Assembly (NCBI RefSeq): GCF_023065955.2
Contig: NC_079873.1
Coordinates: 97,936,128-98,000,127 of the forward strand
Direction: 5' to 3'
From: Ursus arctos
Taxonomy: Eukaryota > Chordata > Mammalia > Carnivora > Ursidae
Length of the DNA: 64,000 bases
Part shown: positions 24,599-36,775 of the stretch, piece by piece
How positions within the stretch are numbered: position 1 is the first letter of the stretch
Layout: every line of letters begins with the position of its first letter
Program-made: the position numbers and the translations under genes
The notes under the pieces: model-generated
Told to the model about the DNA's origin: nothing
What the model saw: the letters and a program-made list of their open reading frames with translations, nothing else
Database searches by the model: none

Positions 24599-24779
24599 AG
24601 GGACACCTGAGTGGCTCAGTCGGTTAAGCGTCTGACTTCAGCTCAGGCCATGATCTCGGGGTCCTGGGATGAGCCCCACGCTCAGTGGGGAGTCTGCTTG
24701 TCCCTCTCCTTCTGCCCCTTCCCCTGCTTATGCTCTCTCTCTCTCTCAAATAAATAAAGTCTTTTTTTTTTAAAAAAGA
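24599..24779 (+). mobile_element. Carnivore tRNA-derived SINE
   Basis: Head 'ggacacctgagtggctcagt', 'cggttaagcgtctgacttca', 'gatctcggggtcctgggatg', a (CT)n stretch and an 'aaataaataaagtctttttt' tail are in the standard order. No clean target-site duplication could be read. Confidence 0.88.
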
Positions 24780-25394
24780 GGGGGGACAAGGCCTCTCCCC
24801 AGCCCCCCAGTCCGTGTTCTAGTGAACAAAGATGTGGTAGCTGGAAAACTGGCTGCCATTGCATACTATGAGAATTAGGGTCCATCCCGGGGATGGTAGA
24901 GGTGCGAGTGAAAAGAAGCTTTCTTTCTGGAGTCATCACACAAGCTTTAGACTGCTTACCTCTAGATTTCTTTTGTGTGAGAGAAAAATCACACTTATAT
25001 CTTGTTTAAGCCACTCTTTTTTTTTTTCCTTGAGGGAGGTATTTCCTGTCGCTGAACTATAATCTTATCTGACATACCAGGAATATAAATTTTCCTTGAC
25101 TGTGATTTTATAATGAACAGCAGAACTTAAAGGAAAGGGAGTGAAAAGACAGAACAACTACTTTTTAGCCAACTTTTCAGTAAAACATCTATCCTACAAA
25201 CACAGGAAACAACACCATTTAGGTAGGGACAAAAGCATGCAGTGACTTTGGAGTAGAGAGAATTTTCATACTCTTTTAAACCAATTCAGCTTTACAGTAT
25301 CTGAAAATGAATTTCTTTGAGACAGCTACTAATTTATCTTCTACTTACAAAAGATTTGTCTTTGAAATGTGTCTTTACAATGAGAACTGAAATA

Positions 25395-25640
25395 TAATGA
25401 CAATAATAGCTACCATTTATTATTATAATTTAATGTCTATGATGGGAGAAGCACTTCGCTAGGTGTTTCACATGTATTATCTCATTTAACCCTTACAACT
25501 ACCTTACAGAATAAGAATTATTTCCCCATTTTACAGGAGAAGCTCAGAAAAACCAAGTAACTACCTACGGTCTCACAGTAACTTAGAAGCCGAGCTGGGA
25601 TTTGAGTTCATTTCTGTCTGAATTTTTTCTGTCCTGAATC
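25395..25640 (-). repeat. MIR SINE, antisense, nearly full length
   Basis: 'aatagctaccatttattatt', 'cacatgtattatctcattta', 'ccccattttacaggagaagc' and 'agccgagctgggatttgagt' follow the reversed MIR consensus. Confidence 0.78.
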
Positions 25641-25819
25641 TCTGACAATTTTCATAATTTCCTGACAGTCAAGGAAGAGGTGCTGGAATGCTGCCCTGTA
25701 TATGCTCATTGCCAATTTTCTAGATATTCAGTGCAAGTGCTGACAATAGAAAGGTAATATCTGAATTTGAACAAGCTTCTCTGAATGGTATACTGAACAA
25801 AAGGTCTAACCCAGAAATC

Positions 25820-25980
25820 CCAAGACTTGTCTCTCATATTAACTATGGGCCTAATTAGCAGCATGACCCAGCACAAGTCATTTGACCTTTTTGGGCCTCA
25901 GTTTTCTCTTCTATAAAAGGAGGGGGCAGAACTAGGTGATCTCTAAGATCTAATCTAGTAAAAACATTCCATGATTATGC
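25820..25980 (+). repeat. MIR SINE, partial
   Basis: 'cagcacaagtcatttgacct', 'gggcctcagttttctcttct' and 'ataaaaggagggggcagaac' are in MIR order. Confidence 0.65.
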
Positions 25981-26829
25981 CAGTAAGTCTGTCAACAAAG
26001 AAATGAACAAAGGGGAGCGTGCTGGAAAAGAAAGTAGGCAGTGGTATTTGGAGTGCTTTAAACGCTCGATGCTTGACATGCAGAATAAAATTTTAAAATG
26101 GACCTAGCAGAGAAGTGTGGGGAGCTCTCTTTGATTGTTGAAACTGTTTACTCTTGACTCCACTGTTAATTTGACTGCTATGGTTTCAGAAATATCTTTT
26201 GAACAATATTTTTCAGAATGTTCTTCTAATGCACATTAACTGAACCATTTCGCTAGCACGGAATGAACTCTTTTAAGTTTGTTGGAATCTAATGTGTTTA
26301 CTCATACTTCAGGACAAAGAATTCTTGATTTACCGGAACTTAAAATTTTTTCTCCACTTAGAGTAAAAAAATGTAAATTACTAAAAAATTAGATTTAAAT
26401 GTGCCCTTAGCTGAAAAACACATTTTGCAGATGTGCAAATTGAGACCAAGAGTGGCTGATTTGTCTAAGATTACATTGAAAGTCAGAGCTCTCCCAGGTC
26501 ACTGGAGGCATCTGCTGTATGTCGAGTTTTGGTGAGGGTCCAGAGTGGGGAACAGATTATTAGCTGAACTTCGGGCTGATGCAGGATTGGAGATCCATAT
26601 TTGAAACCAATCTAGAAGAAAATGTGCCTTGCAAAGACAGACAATGAAAAGAAAATGCAAATGCAAATTGCAAGGAAAATGATCTGTCTCAGGCTTAGGT
26701 CTGAAGATATTAAGTAATAAGCTTCCTCCTAGATTTCATGGCTGCTAGCCAAGTTTCATGAGGGCATGGGGCCTGAATTTATACTACCTGTATGGTCGAA
26801 AAAACTGTAACCTGAAATTTTTAATTTTA

Positions 26830-27485
26830 AGTTTACCCCGATCTATAGGAGATGGGATCCTGACAGAAAAAATGTAAATTCTCCCCAGAGGAATACTTGC
26901 TTCACACGGGACTTAGAGATAATTTCAACGTATTTGAACTCACAATAAAACAAAACAGCAACAAGAAAGCAAGAGTTGATAGAAACAACAAACCATAGAC
27001 CCAGACCCACAAAGACTTGACATGCTGCACTTCTCAGCACATAAAATAATTGTTTCATATGTTTAAAGACAAGGGAGTAACCAGAAACAGGAGTAAAGAG
27101 TAAGAAATTATCAAAAATCAATGAGGAATATTTGAAAAAAAAACTAAGTTAAAATTTTAGAAATAAAAATAATCACTGAAATCAAAAATTCAGTGGAAGG
27201 GTTAGACATCATAATAAACAGAGCTGAAGAGATAGCTAGCGAGCCAGAAGACAAATTTGAAAAAATTATCTATAGCGAAGAAACAAAGACATGGAAAATA
27301 GGAAAAAGAAGTAAATGACATAGAGGCCAGAGCCGGGCGGTGTAAGGGAACTTCCAAAAGGAACTAACAGAGAATGTGGGAAAATAAAGATTTAAAGAAA
27401 TAATGACTAAACATTTTCTATGAATAATGAAAGACAAGTGTCTTTACATTCAAGAAACTTGCAAGTAGATTAAAAAAAATTAATC
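26830..27485 (+). mobile_element. Old L1 fragment covering the ORF1 region
   Basis: From 27180 the sequence reads like decayed L1 ORF1: 'aattcagtggaagggttaga', 'agctgaagagatagctagcg', 'agccagaagacaaatttg', 'acaaagacatggaaaatagg' and 'gaaataatgactaaacattt' in order. The A-rich sequence before it (26860-27170) probably extends the copy upstream. No frame is intact. Confidence 0.6.
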
Positions 27486-27499
27486 CGCAGTGATCTTTA

Positions 27500-27665
27500 G
27501 GACAGGGCACTGGGCTCTGAATTCTGCCAGCCTCAACTCAGGAGCATGCAAAATAAAGTAAGTTGTCCTGTGTCTCAAAGCAACTTAGTTCCTTCAACTA
27601 TAAAATGAGGAAACTATTACCTACTCTACTTACACCTTATGCATAGTATGAGAGTAACAGAAACC
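27500..27665 (+). repeat. MIR SINE, diverged
   Basis: 'actgggctctgaattctgcc', then 'aacttagttccttcaactat' and 'aaaatgaggaaactattacc', in MIR order. Confidence 0.5.
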
Positions 27666-30154
27666 CTTTTGATTACTGGGAATTTGGAAGCTTAGGTACA
27701 AGTCGAGTTTTTTATAGCAGATACAAGACTCCATTCAGAATTTCTATGAGCTCCACCTAATGTGAAATGTATTGTTCCTTACACCTTCGTGAAGGACTAA
27801 TCTCTGTCCTTCCCATCCCTCTTCTCCTTCTCTCCAATGACTCAAGAGTATCTGGAACAGTCCCACAGGTATTTTGCATCATCACAGATCAATGTGCAAT
27901 CCAACATCAAACAACGACCCCATATTATGTCCATAATGATGAAATGAAGAAAATGAGTATGTAAGTATTTGGAGAAAAAATTAAGACCATCAGATAAATG
28001 TAGGATATTTGTGTTTTAGGAATTAAAGTATCATTCCATTTACTGGTGGGGGGGAGATACATGGGATCTTCAGAATCTCTAATCATCTGATTTTGACCTG
28101 CAGAATTGGGACTTATTTCGATCGGTTCCCCAGGTCCTGGCCACCAGTTCTGCACAACTGCGTTCTGGTTTCCTTTAAACTCTCACAGCCATCTCCACTA
28201 TAAAATCTTTCCACCTCTTTCTGTCCTGGCCGAGGACCGCAGGGCAGCAGGTCACCCTGTGCAGGGGAGCACCTAGGTCCCTATAGGACCCCACCTACAG
28301 GGCCAAATACACCTTTTAGATAGACCCTTTGCTGGGTCTGTGTTCACTTCATGTAGATAAACAACAACTGAGAAAAATGCCGAATAGCAAATGAACCCAG
28401 GACTCAGAATAAGAGTTTGAGTAAATGAGAGGAACGCACTTAGAGTGAAGCACAAAATTTGCCTGTTTTCTTTCGATGTTACTATCGATCTGCACAAATG
28501 CACTCCTTACTAGTGACTGTACTTTAACTGTGTAAATAAGCACACCTCCTCACACTCATGCTTACTTACGTTTTCTTGCCTCGCAATTGCCACCTTATTT
28601 AAATATATGTCTCTGGTTGAAAAACAATTTTAAAGCTGTAATGTCCTAGAACTGTCGGTATTTAGCTCGGATTTACAGAGAAGCAGTTGCAAATTTACCT
28701 CTCCGTTCAAACTTGTCAAATTGTCAAAAGTTCCACTGGATTTTGCACTGCTGCCTGCTAATGCTGGCATTACAGGTGTGGTTTTCATTGTCTCAGAACA
28801 AAATGTAAAAGATGTATTTTGAAAACATTTTGATATTTGATGTGCTTTGAATCACCTGACTATATACATACCATCTAATGGTCATTAAATGAATTCTCTT
28901 TTATAAAGATAAGGGATTTTGAATAGGAGAGTATTTTGGGGCTCAATTTCTATTTTCACTTGAGACAAAAAAAAGGCTTAAGGGGGTGACAAACCATCTC
29001 TGAGTGGGACGTGTTGCTAGGAAATGATGGTAACAGTGTGATTTTTTCCACTTCATACCTACCTCCCAAAGATGTATCTGCGGATTTAGTCTTACACACT
29101 TAATTTGACTTGTAATTCTCTTAAGGATGGTTTTGGGTTGTATTTTTAGTGCCACCAATGAACTTCACTTACTGATTCAATAATCTAGAATTAATGTTTT
29201 GACCTCACTGTAGTGTTAATGGCGTAGCCACTGTATCAAGCAGGGTTCTTTTTTTTGATTAAATCAATCAAATCAGAGCTACCTGAAGGTTTATTCTTTA
29301 TTCTTTTACTGAATAGAAAAAGATTTACTTTAAAATAAATTTGATCAGAGATTGTCATACTTTGAATAGCAAGTTAATGAAGTCTATATAGGGATTAGTC
29401 ACAAGTTTTTTGTCCTTGTAGGCTGAAAAACACTATAAAACCTCCTATCATGTTTCAGTGACTAGCTGTCTATATTTGAGCTTTTCTTTAAGTACAGGGA
29501 ATTTGTAGCATTATGATATGCTAACATTGTTTGCTAGCTAACAGAAACATTCCTTCTGAGAGCTCAGCTACTGTTCCTAAGAAATTCAGGTGTGTGTCCA
29601 AAACCGAATAGGGAAAAGCACCTGCAACGCTAAGCTCCTATCTGGTTACATCAATTATCTCTTTTCTATTGAAGATGCTAAATTCTAGTTATTTTATATA
29701 CGAGTAGCTTTTTCTCTTCCCTGGCATGATGAATGGCTACATAGTTGTGCCCATGGCGTGTGCATTACATTTTGAACAAAGCTTCTTTATCAAATAGCAT
29801 TTACGACCCTGCTGTTCTTGTAATGTCTGTAGGAAAAATACAGTGTACACACTAATCATTTCAAATGGTCTGATCAATACCTGGAAATTGCAGGAAAGTG
29901 ATACATTGTATGTGGTAGACGTGTACGGTCAGATGAAAATCTTTTGATTATTGGCACTTTCAATAAAGGAGAAAACTAATAATGTTTTTTAAAGCGTATG
30001 GTACTTGTATAATCAAGGAAAGTTTCCCTGGCAAAAAAAATTATATGAGCCTCTTACAACTTCCTCCTCTAATTATCTGTTTTATTAGTAGATGCATATC
30101 ACCATCCATTAGGGAACACTTAAAAACATAATGAGGCATTGTTATAATGAAGAT

Positions 30155-30192
30155 ATACACACACGCACATATGTGTGTGTGTATGTGTACCT
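30155..30192 (+). repeat. Short compound CA/TG tract
   Basis: ACACACACGCACATATGTGTGTGTGTATGTGT is partly self-complementary around CATATG. It is a short low-complexity site. Confidence 0.7.
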
Positions 30193-30384
30193 CTATAAAT
30201 AGAGGTAAATTCTCAAACAACATGGTTTATATATCAAAGTGTGAATGTCTTTATAATGAAAACAAAACTATTTACAATTAATATTTTCCCACCATAAACA
30301 ATATGGAGTTAAGAGAGTTTACGGACTGTATCCATGAACCATTCATAATCAGTGTCAAAAGCTCAATATACAGGATCAAAAATC

Positions 30385-30495
30385 ATAGATCTCAGTGTTT
30401 GAAGGGGCCTCCAGGGCCATTTGGCTAATCTACCATTTCACAAATAAGGCAGCTGAGACTCCAAGAAGTTAAGTGAGTCATTCAAGGTCATTGCG
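30385..30495 (-). repeat. MIR-type SINE fragment, antisense
   Basis: 'gaaggggcctccagggccat', 'ctaccatttcacaaataagg' and 'ctccaagaagttaagtgagt' resemble the widespread MIR-family block seen in antisense. Confidence 0.5.
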
Positions 30496-31924
30496 CTGTG
30501 AACACACATACACACACACTGTCATCTCTCTGATGGACAAGATGGCCACATGTCAGAGGCTAGCCTGAAAATAAATATTCTTTCAATAGGCCTTATGGGA
30601 TCTTCAGGAACTGACCCTGCTTGGATGGGGTACACAGTGATAGTACCTCATACGGTGTCTGCTGTACAGCAAAGAGAATGTTCAGAAATACCTCTGGGCT
30701 GAATGTTCTCTCTCTCTCTAACTGATTAATCTACTTCTAAGATACAGTATAATGAGAGAGGATCACAGTAGAGAAGAGCAAGAGTTGTCCTCTCTACGTG
30801 AATGCTTACCTTCTCTGAATTTCACTGCCGGTTATCTATGAGTAACAATAGATGGGGTGGCTCAGAGGAAGTTTCATCAAGGAGAGAGGACTACAAAGCT
30901 CTGAACTCTGCTTTTATGTTCCCCCTCAAAGACTATGTGACCAGGAGAAGCCAGATTTTATGAAAGAAATATAGTAGATGCATTTTAAAATGACAATAGT
31001 AGAGGTTAGGGCCAATATCCTTAGCATAGGTTAAATGTATTACTGAGATTTCATGGCAAGGAGTTCCATTTTAAGGGAGCGTGATTTGACCTGTGGTATA
31101 CCCAAATCGCAACCATGTTATAACAAGCATCGATTGTATTTCTCTTGAGGTTTTTTTAAAAGACTAATGAGTTAACCTTTGTGAAGTACCATGAGACCCT
31201 CAGGTGAGAGAAACCTGGATCAAGTATCAGTTCAGTGCTGCTAACAATACTCAATGTACGTGCAAAACAGACTGAAAATCATCAGTAAACCATTCACTGC
31301 AGTCCTCTTGGTATCAGAGCAGCCCAGTGAACATGCTCGCGGCTAAGCTTCATGCACTCAGAGGAAGAAAATGATCAATGGCAAAGAGCATATCCACCTT
31401 TGAAATGACGTGATCCATTATAAGAATCAGATGTTAAATTGCTTCCTGCCCTGAGCACACTCAATTAAAAGTCTGCACAGTGAGGTCATCTTGATGGTTA
31501 AACATGCTTTGTGGGAACAACCTTTAGGGAGCTTAAAAATGACAGAAGGACTATTCCTACTGTGACACTAGAGATTTGGAAGGCATTTCCTTCCCCTATT
31601 TTTCAATTTGGTAGTTTTATTAGGAAGGCTTTTGCCTGAGAGGCTGCTGAGTTTTGGGTCATACCTATCCACACTTTTGCTTCTTTGAGCAAGAGATGCT
31701 TCTAAGTGTTCTTTTTCTATTGGGTCCAGAATGGATGAATGTGGCTTTCATCCAGGATCTCTGGACCAAAATGCATCATTTGTGCACTTGATATTTGACG
31801 TCCTTCATCTCCTTGAACTTTCCCTTTTCTGTAAGCTCATCTATTCACTGGAGTCCCAGCTCCTATCTAACTCTTCCTTCTTCCTTTGGCAGGGGTGAGG
31901 ATGGAGGGCTGAAAAGAATGCCAG

Positions 31925-32040
31925 ACGTGGAATGAAATCAACAGAGCTGGTTGCTATCTGCAGGTTTTCAACTAGCCGGGCCGTTGGTCTTGGACAAGTT
32001 ATTTAACCTCTCTGACCCTCAGGTTCCTCGTGTTTCAAAA
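31925..32040 (+). repeat. MIR SINE, partial
   Basis: 'ggccgttggtcttggacaag' + TTATTTAACCTCTCTGACCCTCAGG matches the MIR core. Confidence 0.68.
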
Positions 32041-32050
32041 ACTTGAACCG

Positions 32051-32196
32051 TGTTCACTGTTAGCTTTTTTTCCCCCTAGTCTTGTTTATTTAAGTAATCT
32101 CTCCATCCTACATGGGGTTCGAACTCTCAACCCCAAGACCAAGAGTTGCATGCTCTTCCGACTGAGCCAGCTGGGCGCCTCTGTTGTTCATTGTTT
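32051..32196 (-). mobile_element. Carnivore tRNA-derived SINE, antisense, short
   Basis: The reversed element (32064-32184) carries 'tttatttaagtaatctctcc', 'acatggggttcgaactctca' and 'ccgactgagccagctgggcg' + CC. The flanks TGTTCACTGTTA and TGTTCATTGTTT look like an aged duplication (two mismatches in 12). Confidence 0.82.
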
Positions 32197-32399
32197 ACCG
32201 CTTGTCTCACGGTGCTAGACTGCAAACCCTAGTAGTGCAGGAATCTTTGTTCTCCTCAGTGATGGAGCCCAAGAACCTAGCACATGGCACATAGTAGGTG
32301 CTCGATGAAATTTTGTTTCATAGATAAATAATTCTATTCTCTGTTAGCGGTGTCGCCATTCATCCAGTCTGCCACTGTAGGCATCACGGAATTGGTGGG

Positions 32400-33085
32400 A
32401 ATTCATGCCTCCCCTTACACGTTTCCAGTAACCAAGTCCTGTTTCTGAGCTTCTCTCATATCCATCCTTCCACCTCCATCTGCGCTTCAGGTCTCTTATA
32501 TCAAGTTTTCATCACTTTTTACTATATTCTCCGAACTTCTTTCAGAGTGATCATTTTAAAATACAAACATGGTCGGGGGGCCTGGGTGGCTCAGTTGGTT
32601 AAGCATCTGCCTTTGGCTCAAGTCTTGATCTTGGGGTCCTGGGACCGAGCCCTGCGTAGGGCTTCCTGCTCAGCGGGAAGTCTGCTTCTCCCTCTCCCTC
32701 TGCCGCTCCCCCACTCAAGCTCTCTTTCTCACTCTCCCTCTCAAATAAATAAATAAAATCTTTAAAAAAAATACAAACATTGTCATGATATTAATCTCTT
32801 TAAACCCCTTCAATGGCTTTCCCATTGTCCTGAGGCTCAAGTCCAAACTCCTAGCTGTGGTATACAGGCCCCTTCAGGATCTGTGAAGTCTTTTGTGACC
32901 ACTTCCTAGACCTTCAGGTAATGTGAAATACACCTTGCACATTGCATCTCTCTCTCTTTTAGAGCACTTAGTGAGAGACATTTTAAATCTTTGTTCACAA
33001 TTGTCTCCCCAGCTATGGCTGCCTCATCGCCTCACATGCTGACAGGGACATAACAGGGGCTCAATAAATGTTTGCAAATGAACAA
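32400..33085 (+). repeat. L2 LINE 3' part, interrupted by a SINE
   Basis: 'ttctttcagagtgatcattt' before the SINE continues after it as 'taaaccccttcaatggcttt', 'cccattgtcctgaggctcaa', 'gtccaaactcctagctgtgg', and ends in 'ggggctcaataaatgtttgc', all in L2 order. A separate L2 tail-like piece with 'cacatggcacatagtaggtg' lies just before (32215-32320). Confidence 0.72.
32558..32784 (+). mobile_element. Carnivore tRNA-derived SINE inside L2
   Basis: The element (32575-32767) has 'gcctgggtggctcagttggt', 'gatcttggggtcctgggacc', a C/T-rich stretch and 'aaataaataaataaaatctt'. The duplication AAAATACAAACATGGTC (32558-32574) recurs at 32768-32784 with one change (TTGTC). Confidence 0.92.
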
Positions 33086-33799
33086 TTAAGTGAGGAGGTT
33101 AGACCATTGCAGTGGCTTTCACCTATGGACAAACCATTTAATGTCTCCGTGCCTCCAAGTATTAGAATCTCTAGTGATGCTGAGGCAGGCGGACTAGAGA
33201 CCACCAAATCTATGAAACACTGAAGCAGATAACTCTACACTTCCTTCCACACCTACTCTTCTATGGGACTATCACTTTTCCTCATCATTTGATTTGTTTG
33301 GGTGGGTAAGACTGATTTGAGGTGAGGAAGGAGTGGGGTAGGGTTTAGGGTACTTCATCTGGAAGGGGGGAGGGGCAAGCGTAGAGGCATGTTCATAATT
33401 ACCCCTTTCTTCCCCTTCTGACTGATTTCTGCTGACAGGATTGGTGCATGTCTTTGTGTATTAGGTGGAAGGGTGGACTGGGGAAAGAGAAACTCCCAGC
33501 ACAATGAATTTCATGTTGATTAGTTGGAAATACAAATATTTGAATTTCTACAACTGGTGACTGGTATACTGCCAGGGGTTTTGCCAAATTCTGAGGCATC
33601 AGGAAGGACACATACAGTTGCGAGTGGCCTTAGGGAGAAACTGTATGATACAGAATCACTATTCAATCAATAAATGTTTATTAAATCATATATAAAGAGG
33701 CAAGTTTTTGACTAAATGTTAAGAACCTTCTTGTGGTAAAGATACCACATATTGGTGTTCTCTAGGGTCTTGACTTTCTTCATCCTCATTTTCTGCATC

Positions 33800-34645
33800 T
33801 TCTTTAACAATAATGTGCATTCCTAAGGTCTGAACTCTATCCCAGATATTTGTGCCCAGTTCAGGATTCTCCCATCAGTTCCATTCTCGACTATCAATCC
33901 CTCACTGGACATCTCCACCTGGATCTTCTGCAGACACCTTTAACTCGGCACATCCACAGCTCACCTCACCATGTCCTGTCTCTCTGCCCACACCTGTTTT
34001 TCTGCCTGGGCTTTTTTGGTCTCAGCTGGTACTGCTTCTCTTTACCTAGCCACCTAGGATAGTTATCCGTGGCTCCTCCTGTCCCTCATCTGCCATGGTA
34101 ACTCCTTTCTGGTCTGTCTCCGCCTCACTGTTCTCACAGCTGCAGTTTTAGCCCAGGCCCTCCCCAACACTCCATTCCTGGGCTACTCTAATAATCACAT
34201 TGTGCTTGTCCCTTACGTCCCCACATCATGCACCTCCAGTTGGTCCTCGCGGTTGCTGTCAGAGTGGTCTGTCCAACATGCAGCTTATTATAAACCACTC
34301 AGTGGCTTCTTATTGTGTCGAAGGGAAATGCAAATCCCTTAGCATGGTGTGCAAATAAAACTCCCCATGTTCCAGCTCCTGTCCGTACCTCTTCTGGACT
34401 CGTAGGCTGCAGCTCTACCCAATGACTTGCAAATCCTCAATTGTGTCATTTGAATTCACATCTCTTATTTCTTTAAGCTACTCCTTCTGCCTGGAATGTT
34501 CTTTCCCCTCTTGTCCACATAATAAACATGTAATCATCTTTCTAATGTTGATTCAAGTGTCGATTTCTTCAAAGTCCTGCCTGACTATAGGGCCTCTTCT
34601 CACAGAAGTACCCCACGGCTCTCTCTTTGTGCTCTGCAGCACCTG
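33800..34645 (+). repeat. L2 LINE, 3' part
   Basis: L2 order is visible across the region: 'cactggacatctccacctgg', 'actcagtggcttcttattgt', 'ctccttctgcctggaatgtt' + CTTTCCCC, 'tcttcaaagtcctgcctgac'. Frames are broken; several short open frames here are remains of the L2 reverse-transcriptase end. Confidence 0.75.
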
Positions 34646-34719
34646 ACCCTGCACAAAGTCCAACGATACGACTTTTTTTATATGGCGAATTAGGTGATGG
34701 GCTCTCAGGGGAGAGGACA

Positions 34720-34930
34720 GTACAGTACAATACAGTACAGTGGTTAAATGTATGGAATGTGAAGCCCGAATACCTTAGTCTCAGTTTAGACTCTGAAACC
34801 TATTACATGGTTGACTTTGGACAAGTTATTTAACCTCTCCGTGTCTCAGCTTCCTCATTTGTAAAGTGGGCACAATTATAGGACTTACCTCACAGGGTTA
34901 TTATGAAGATTAAAAAAATATATGTACAAC
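34720..34930 (+). repeat. MIR SINE
   Basis: 'ttgactttggacaagttatt' + TAACCTCTCCGTGTCTCAG, 'cttcctcatttgtaaagtgg' and 'cacagggttattatgaagat' are close to the MIR consensus. Confidence 0.8.
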
Positions 34931-35109
34931 ACGTAGTGCCTATTACATAATAATTACGTGAGTGTGTGCTTTAGTAATAATACAATTGTTAATACTCTTA
35001 TTTTAAACTTGAAGCTCTACGCACACTCTATCCGACACATGAAGGGCTGAAAGGGGTGCAACAGCGTTTAGCAAATAACTCAGTAATCAGGTTAGAGCCA
35101 CGGTACCCA

Positions 35110-35290
35110 GCTACCTTCTTTCTCTAACCATCTTCTAGCCTGTTCTATGTGTCTCTTCCACTAGACTATAAGCTTCTCTTGTGCAAGAGCCCTATCCATC
35201 TTGTTCGCCACTATATCCCCAGCACCAAGCATCATGCCAAGCACATAGCAGGCACACATACATTTGCTCGGTAACTAAATGAATAATTTT
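35110..35290 (+). repeat. L2 LINE 3' tail
   Basis: 'cttccactagactataagct', 'tctatatccccagcacc'-like sequence and 'aagcacatagcaggcacaca' resemble the L2 3' untranslated end. It may be the tail of the L2 at 33800-34645 separated by the MIR between them. Confidence 0.65.
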
Positions 35291-35639
35291 TCAGGTCTGC
35301 ATTTTAGTTATTATTACATTGTCTTTATCATTTTATCCATTTCTGAAACTGTAAAATGCAATTCTCTTTACCATATTATTTCTATGTGAGGCAACAAAAC
35401 TTTGTGAAGTATGCTGTTAGAATTAATGCTCTTAACAGAGGGATTTTCTTGTTTCTGTACAGCACAAGACTACAGACTTTTTGGTTCATAAATGAATTCA
35501 GTGGTACGAGAAGTCTCACAGAGCTTCTAATCTTTCCTGTTTTGCACGTGGCATTTTGTATCCTCAACAAAATTCATAGGCAGAGGTTCTGTAGGAGTTA
35601 TTATTTATTAATTCTACTCATTTAATGAGCACATGGCCT

Positions 35640-36330
35640 GAGGATAAGGGGAAAAAAGTATAAAGAATGATCCATTATTTTTAGTTTAGGCGGTGGAAAA
35701 ACAAATCATATACACAAATAGCTACATCACGATGCCATTTTTACTCTCTAGCAATGAGTACGGCAGGATTTCAGAGGATCTTCTCGATGTGATCAGGAGA
35801 GGTTTTATAGAATAGTTAAAACTGCAGTTGGTCTTGGTGGATGGCTTGGATTTTCATAGGTGGAAAGGGACCAGCATTCCTTGCTGAGGAAAGGGCACAG
35901 AGAAAAGCGTGAACGTGTGAGGTACTGGGACTAAGCAGAGCATATGAGTCCTTTCGCAGAAGGAGGGATTTATGCAGGAAGCAGAAGTAGAAGATGGGCT
36001 GGAGACAGAGACTTGGAACAGCTTCTGGTGGGCTTTTGATAACAGGCGAAGATATCTGAACTTTATTTCTAGACAGTGGAGATCTATCGCTGATTTTAAG
36101 GTAAGGAATAGGAAAAGGAAAGCCAAGTTGTGGGAATAGTAATTGGGCAGCAATATGGAAAGGTACAAATAGAGTTCCTGAGCTAAGTTCTGTTTCTAAG
36201 TGATGGAACACCCATCGGAAATACTCAGCAGATGACTGGAAATGAAGGATTATTTGAGTTTGGGGGGGATACTGATTTGAAATAACCTGTAGAGAACTGA
36301 CAGTAGGAGACATGGGAAAGGATGAAATGA
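35640..36330 (-). repeat. L2-like LINE, antisense
   Basis: The plus strand resembles reversed L2 3' sequence: 'ggtttttatagaatagttaa'-type text, 'ggatggcttggattttcata', 'gaccagcattccttgctgag', 'gcaggaagcagaagtagaag'. A 165-codon minus-strand frame (35816-36313) lies within it, has no domain I know, and is not called a gene. Confidence 0.5.
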
Positions 36331-36574
36331 CTGCAGGAGAATGCAGAATGAGGATAGAGGTTCAAGTCCACACTGACGGCAACGAAAGATATAATTACAA
36401 GTCCAGGAGTATGTTGCTTATGAAAACCCAGTCAAATACTAGCCTAGGAAATACTTGGAAGTCCCTCATGATCCATGAAGGCATATAGATCAGACTTTGA
36501 GAACTACCACCTTAAGGCAAAGACCAGTGAGGATCTGGGAGTGGAGGAAGGAGAAAGAGGTAACTTCAATGTAC

Positions 36575-36775
36575 CTGTTGAGCAGTCAGATCCTGTCCAC
36601 TTGGGGTCACAGCTGCACATTCCAGTGTCCAGAAGAAAAGTCCCGTGTCCTGAGCACTGCTCTTGACATATAGGAAGTGGGGTTTCACAGTTGACTCCTC
36701 CCCAACCAGTAGAACAGTGACATTCTCCTTTTACACAGATGCCATGGCTGGAACACATCGGGTCTAAGCAGTCCT
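36575..36775 (-). CDS. TENM1: TENM1 exon: EGF repeats 4 and 5
   Basis: The 201-bp exon encodes 67 residues. Repeat 4 is [18 protein letters not shown] to GGVNCET with six cysteines. Repeat 5 is [19 protein letters not shown] to GSDCST with five, because Phe replaces the third cysteine (GHGTF against GHGTC in repeat 3). Together with repeat 2 this is the hallmark pair of unpaired cysteines used for covalent teneurin dimers. The acceptor is CACCTTCAG|AGGA and the donor AACAG|GTACAT. Phases are 1 and 1, and the trailing G is expected to join AG to give Glu of repeat 6. The next exon (repeats 6 to 8) was not found in the 36.5 kb that follow on this strand. Confidence 0.95.

Larger units (their letters stand above)
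1..36574 (-). other. TENM1: Probable TENM1 intron after EGF5 (incomplete)
   Basis: This is everything downstream of the EGF4-5 exon on the gene strand. I looked for the expected Cys-rich EGF6-8 exon on the minus strand and saw none, so this is taken as one intron more than 36 kb long. Its content is AT-rich unique sequence with the repeats listed separately. Stretches in which I recognise nothing specific: 1-675, 891-2087, 3931-6099 (apart from a short MIR-like tail near 5990-6050), 7271-9388, 12969-13403, 13656-15073, 15226-17162, 17601-19560, 19880-20439, 21745-24030, 24780-25394, 25981-26829, 27666-30384 and 30496-31924. Some of these probably contain decayed repeats I cannot name. Confidence 0.65.

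Noticed and set aside
35816..36313. 165-codon open frame on the minus strand, the longest in the window
   Set aside because: It lies within sequence that reads as antisense L2-like repeat and has no domain, no EGF cysteines and no splice context; chance or repeat-derived.
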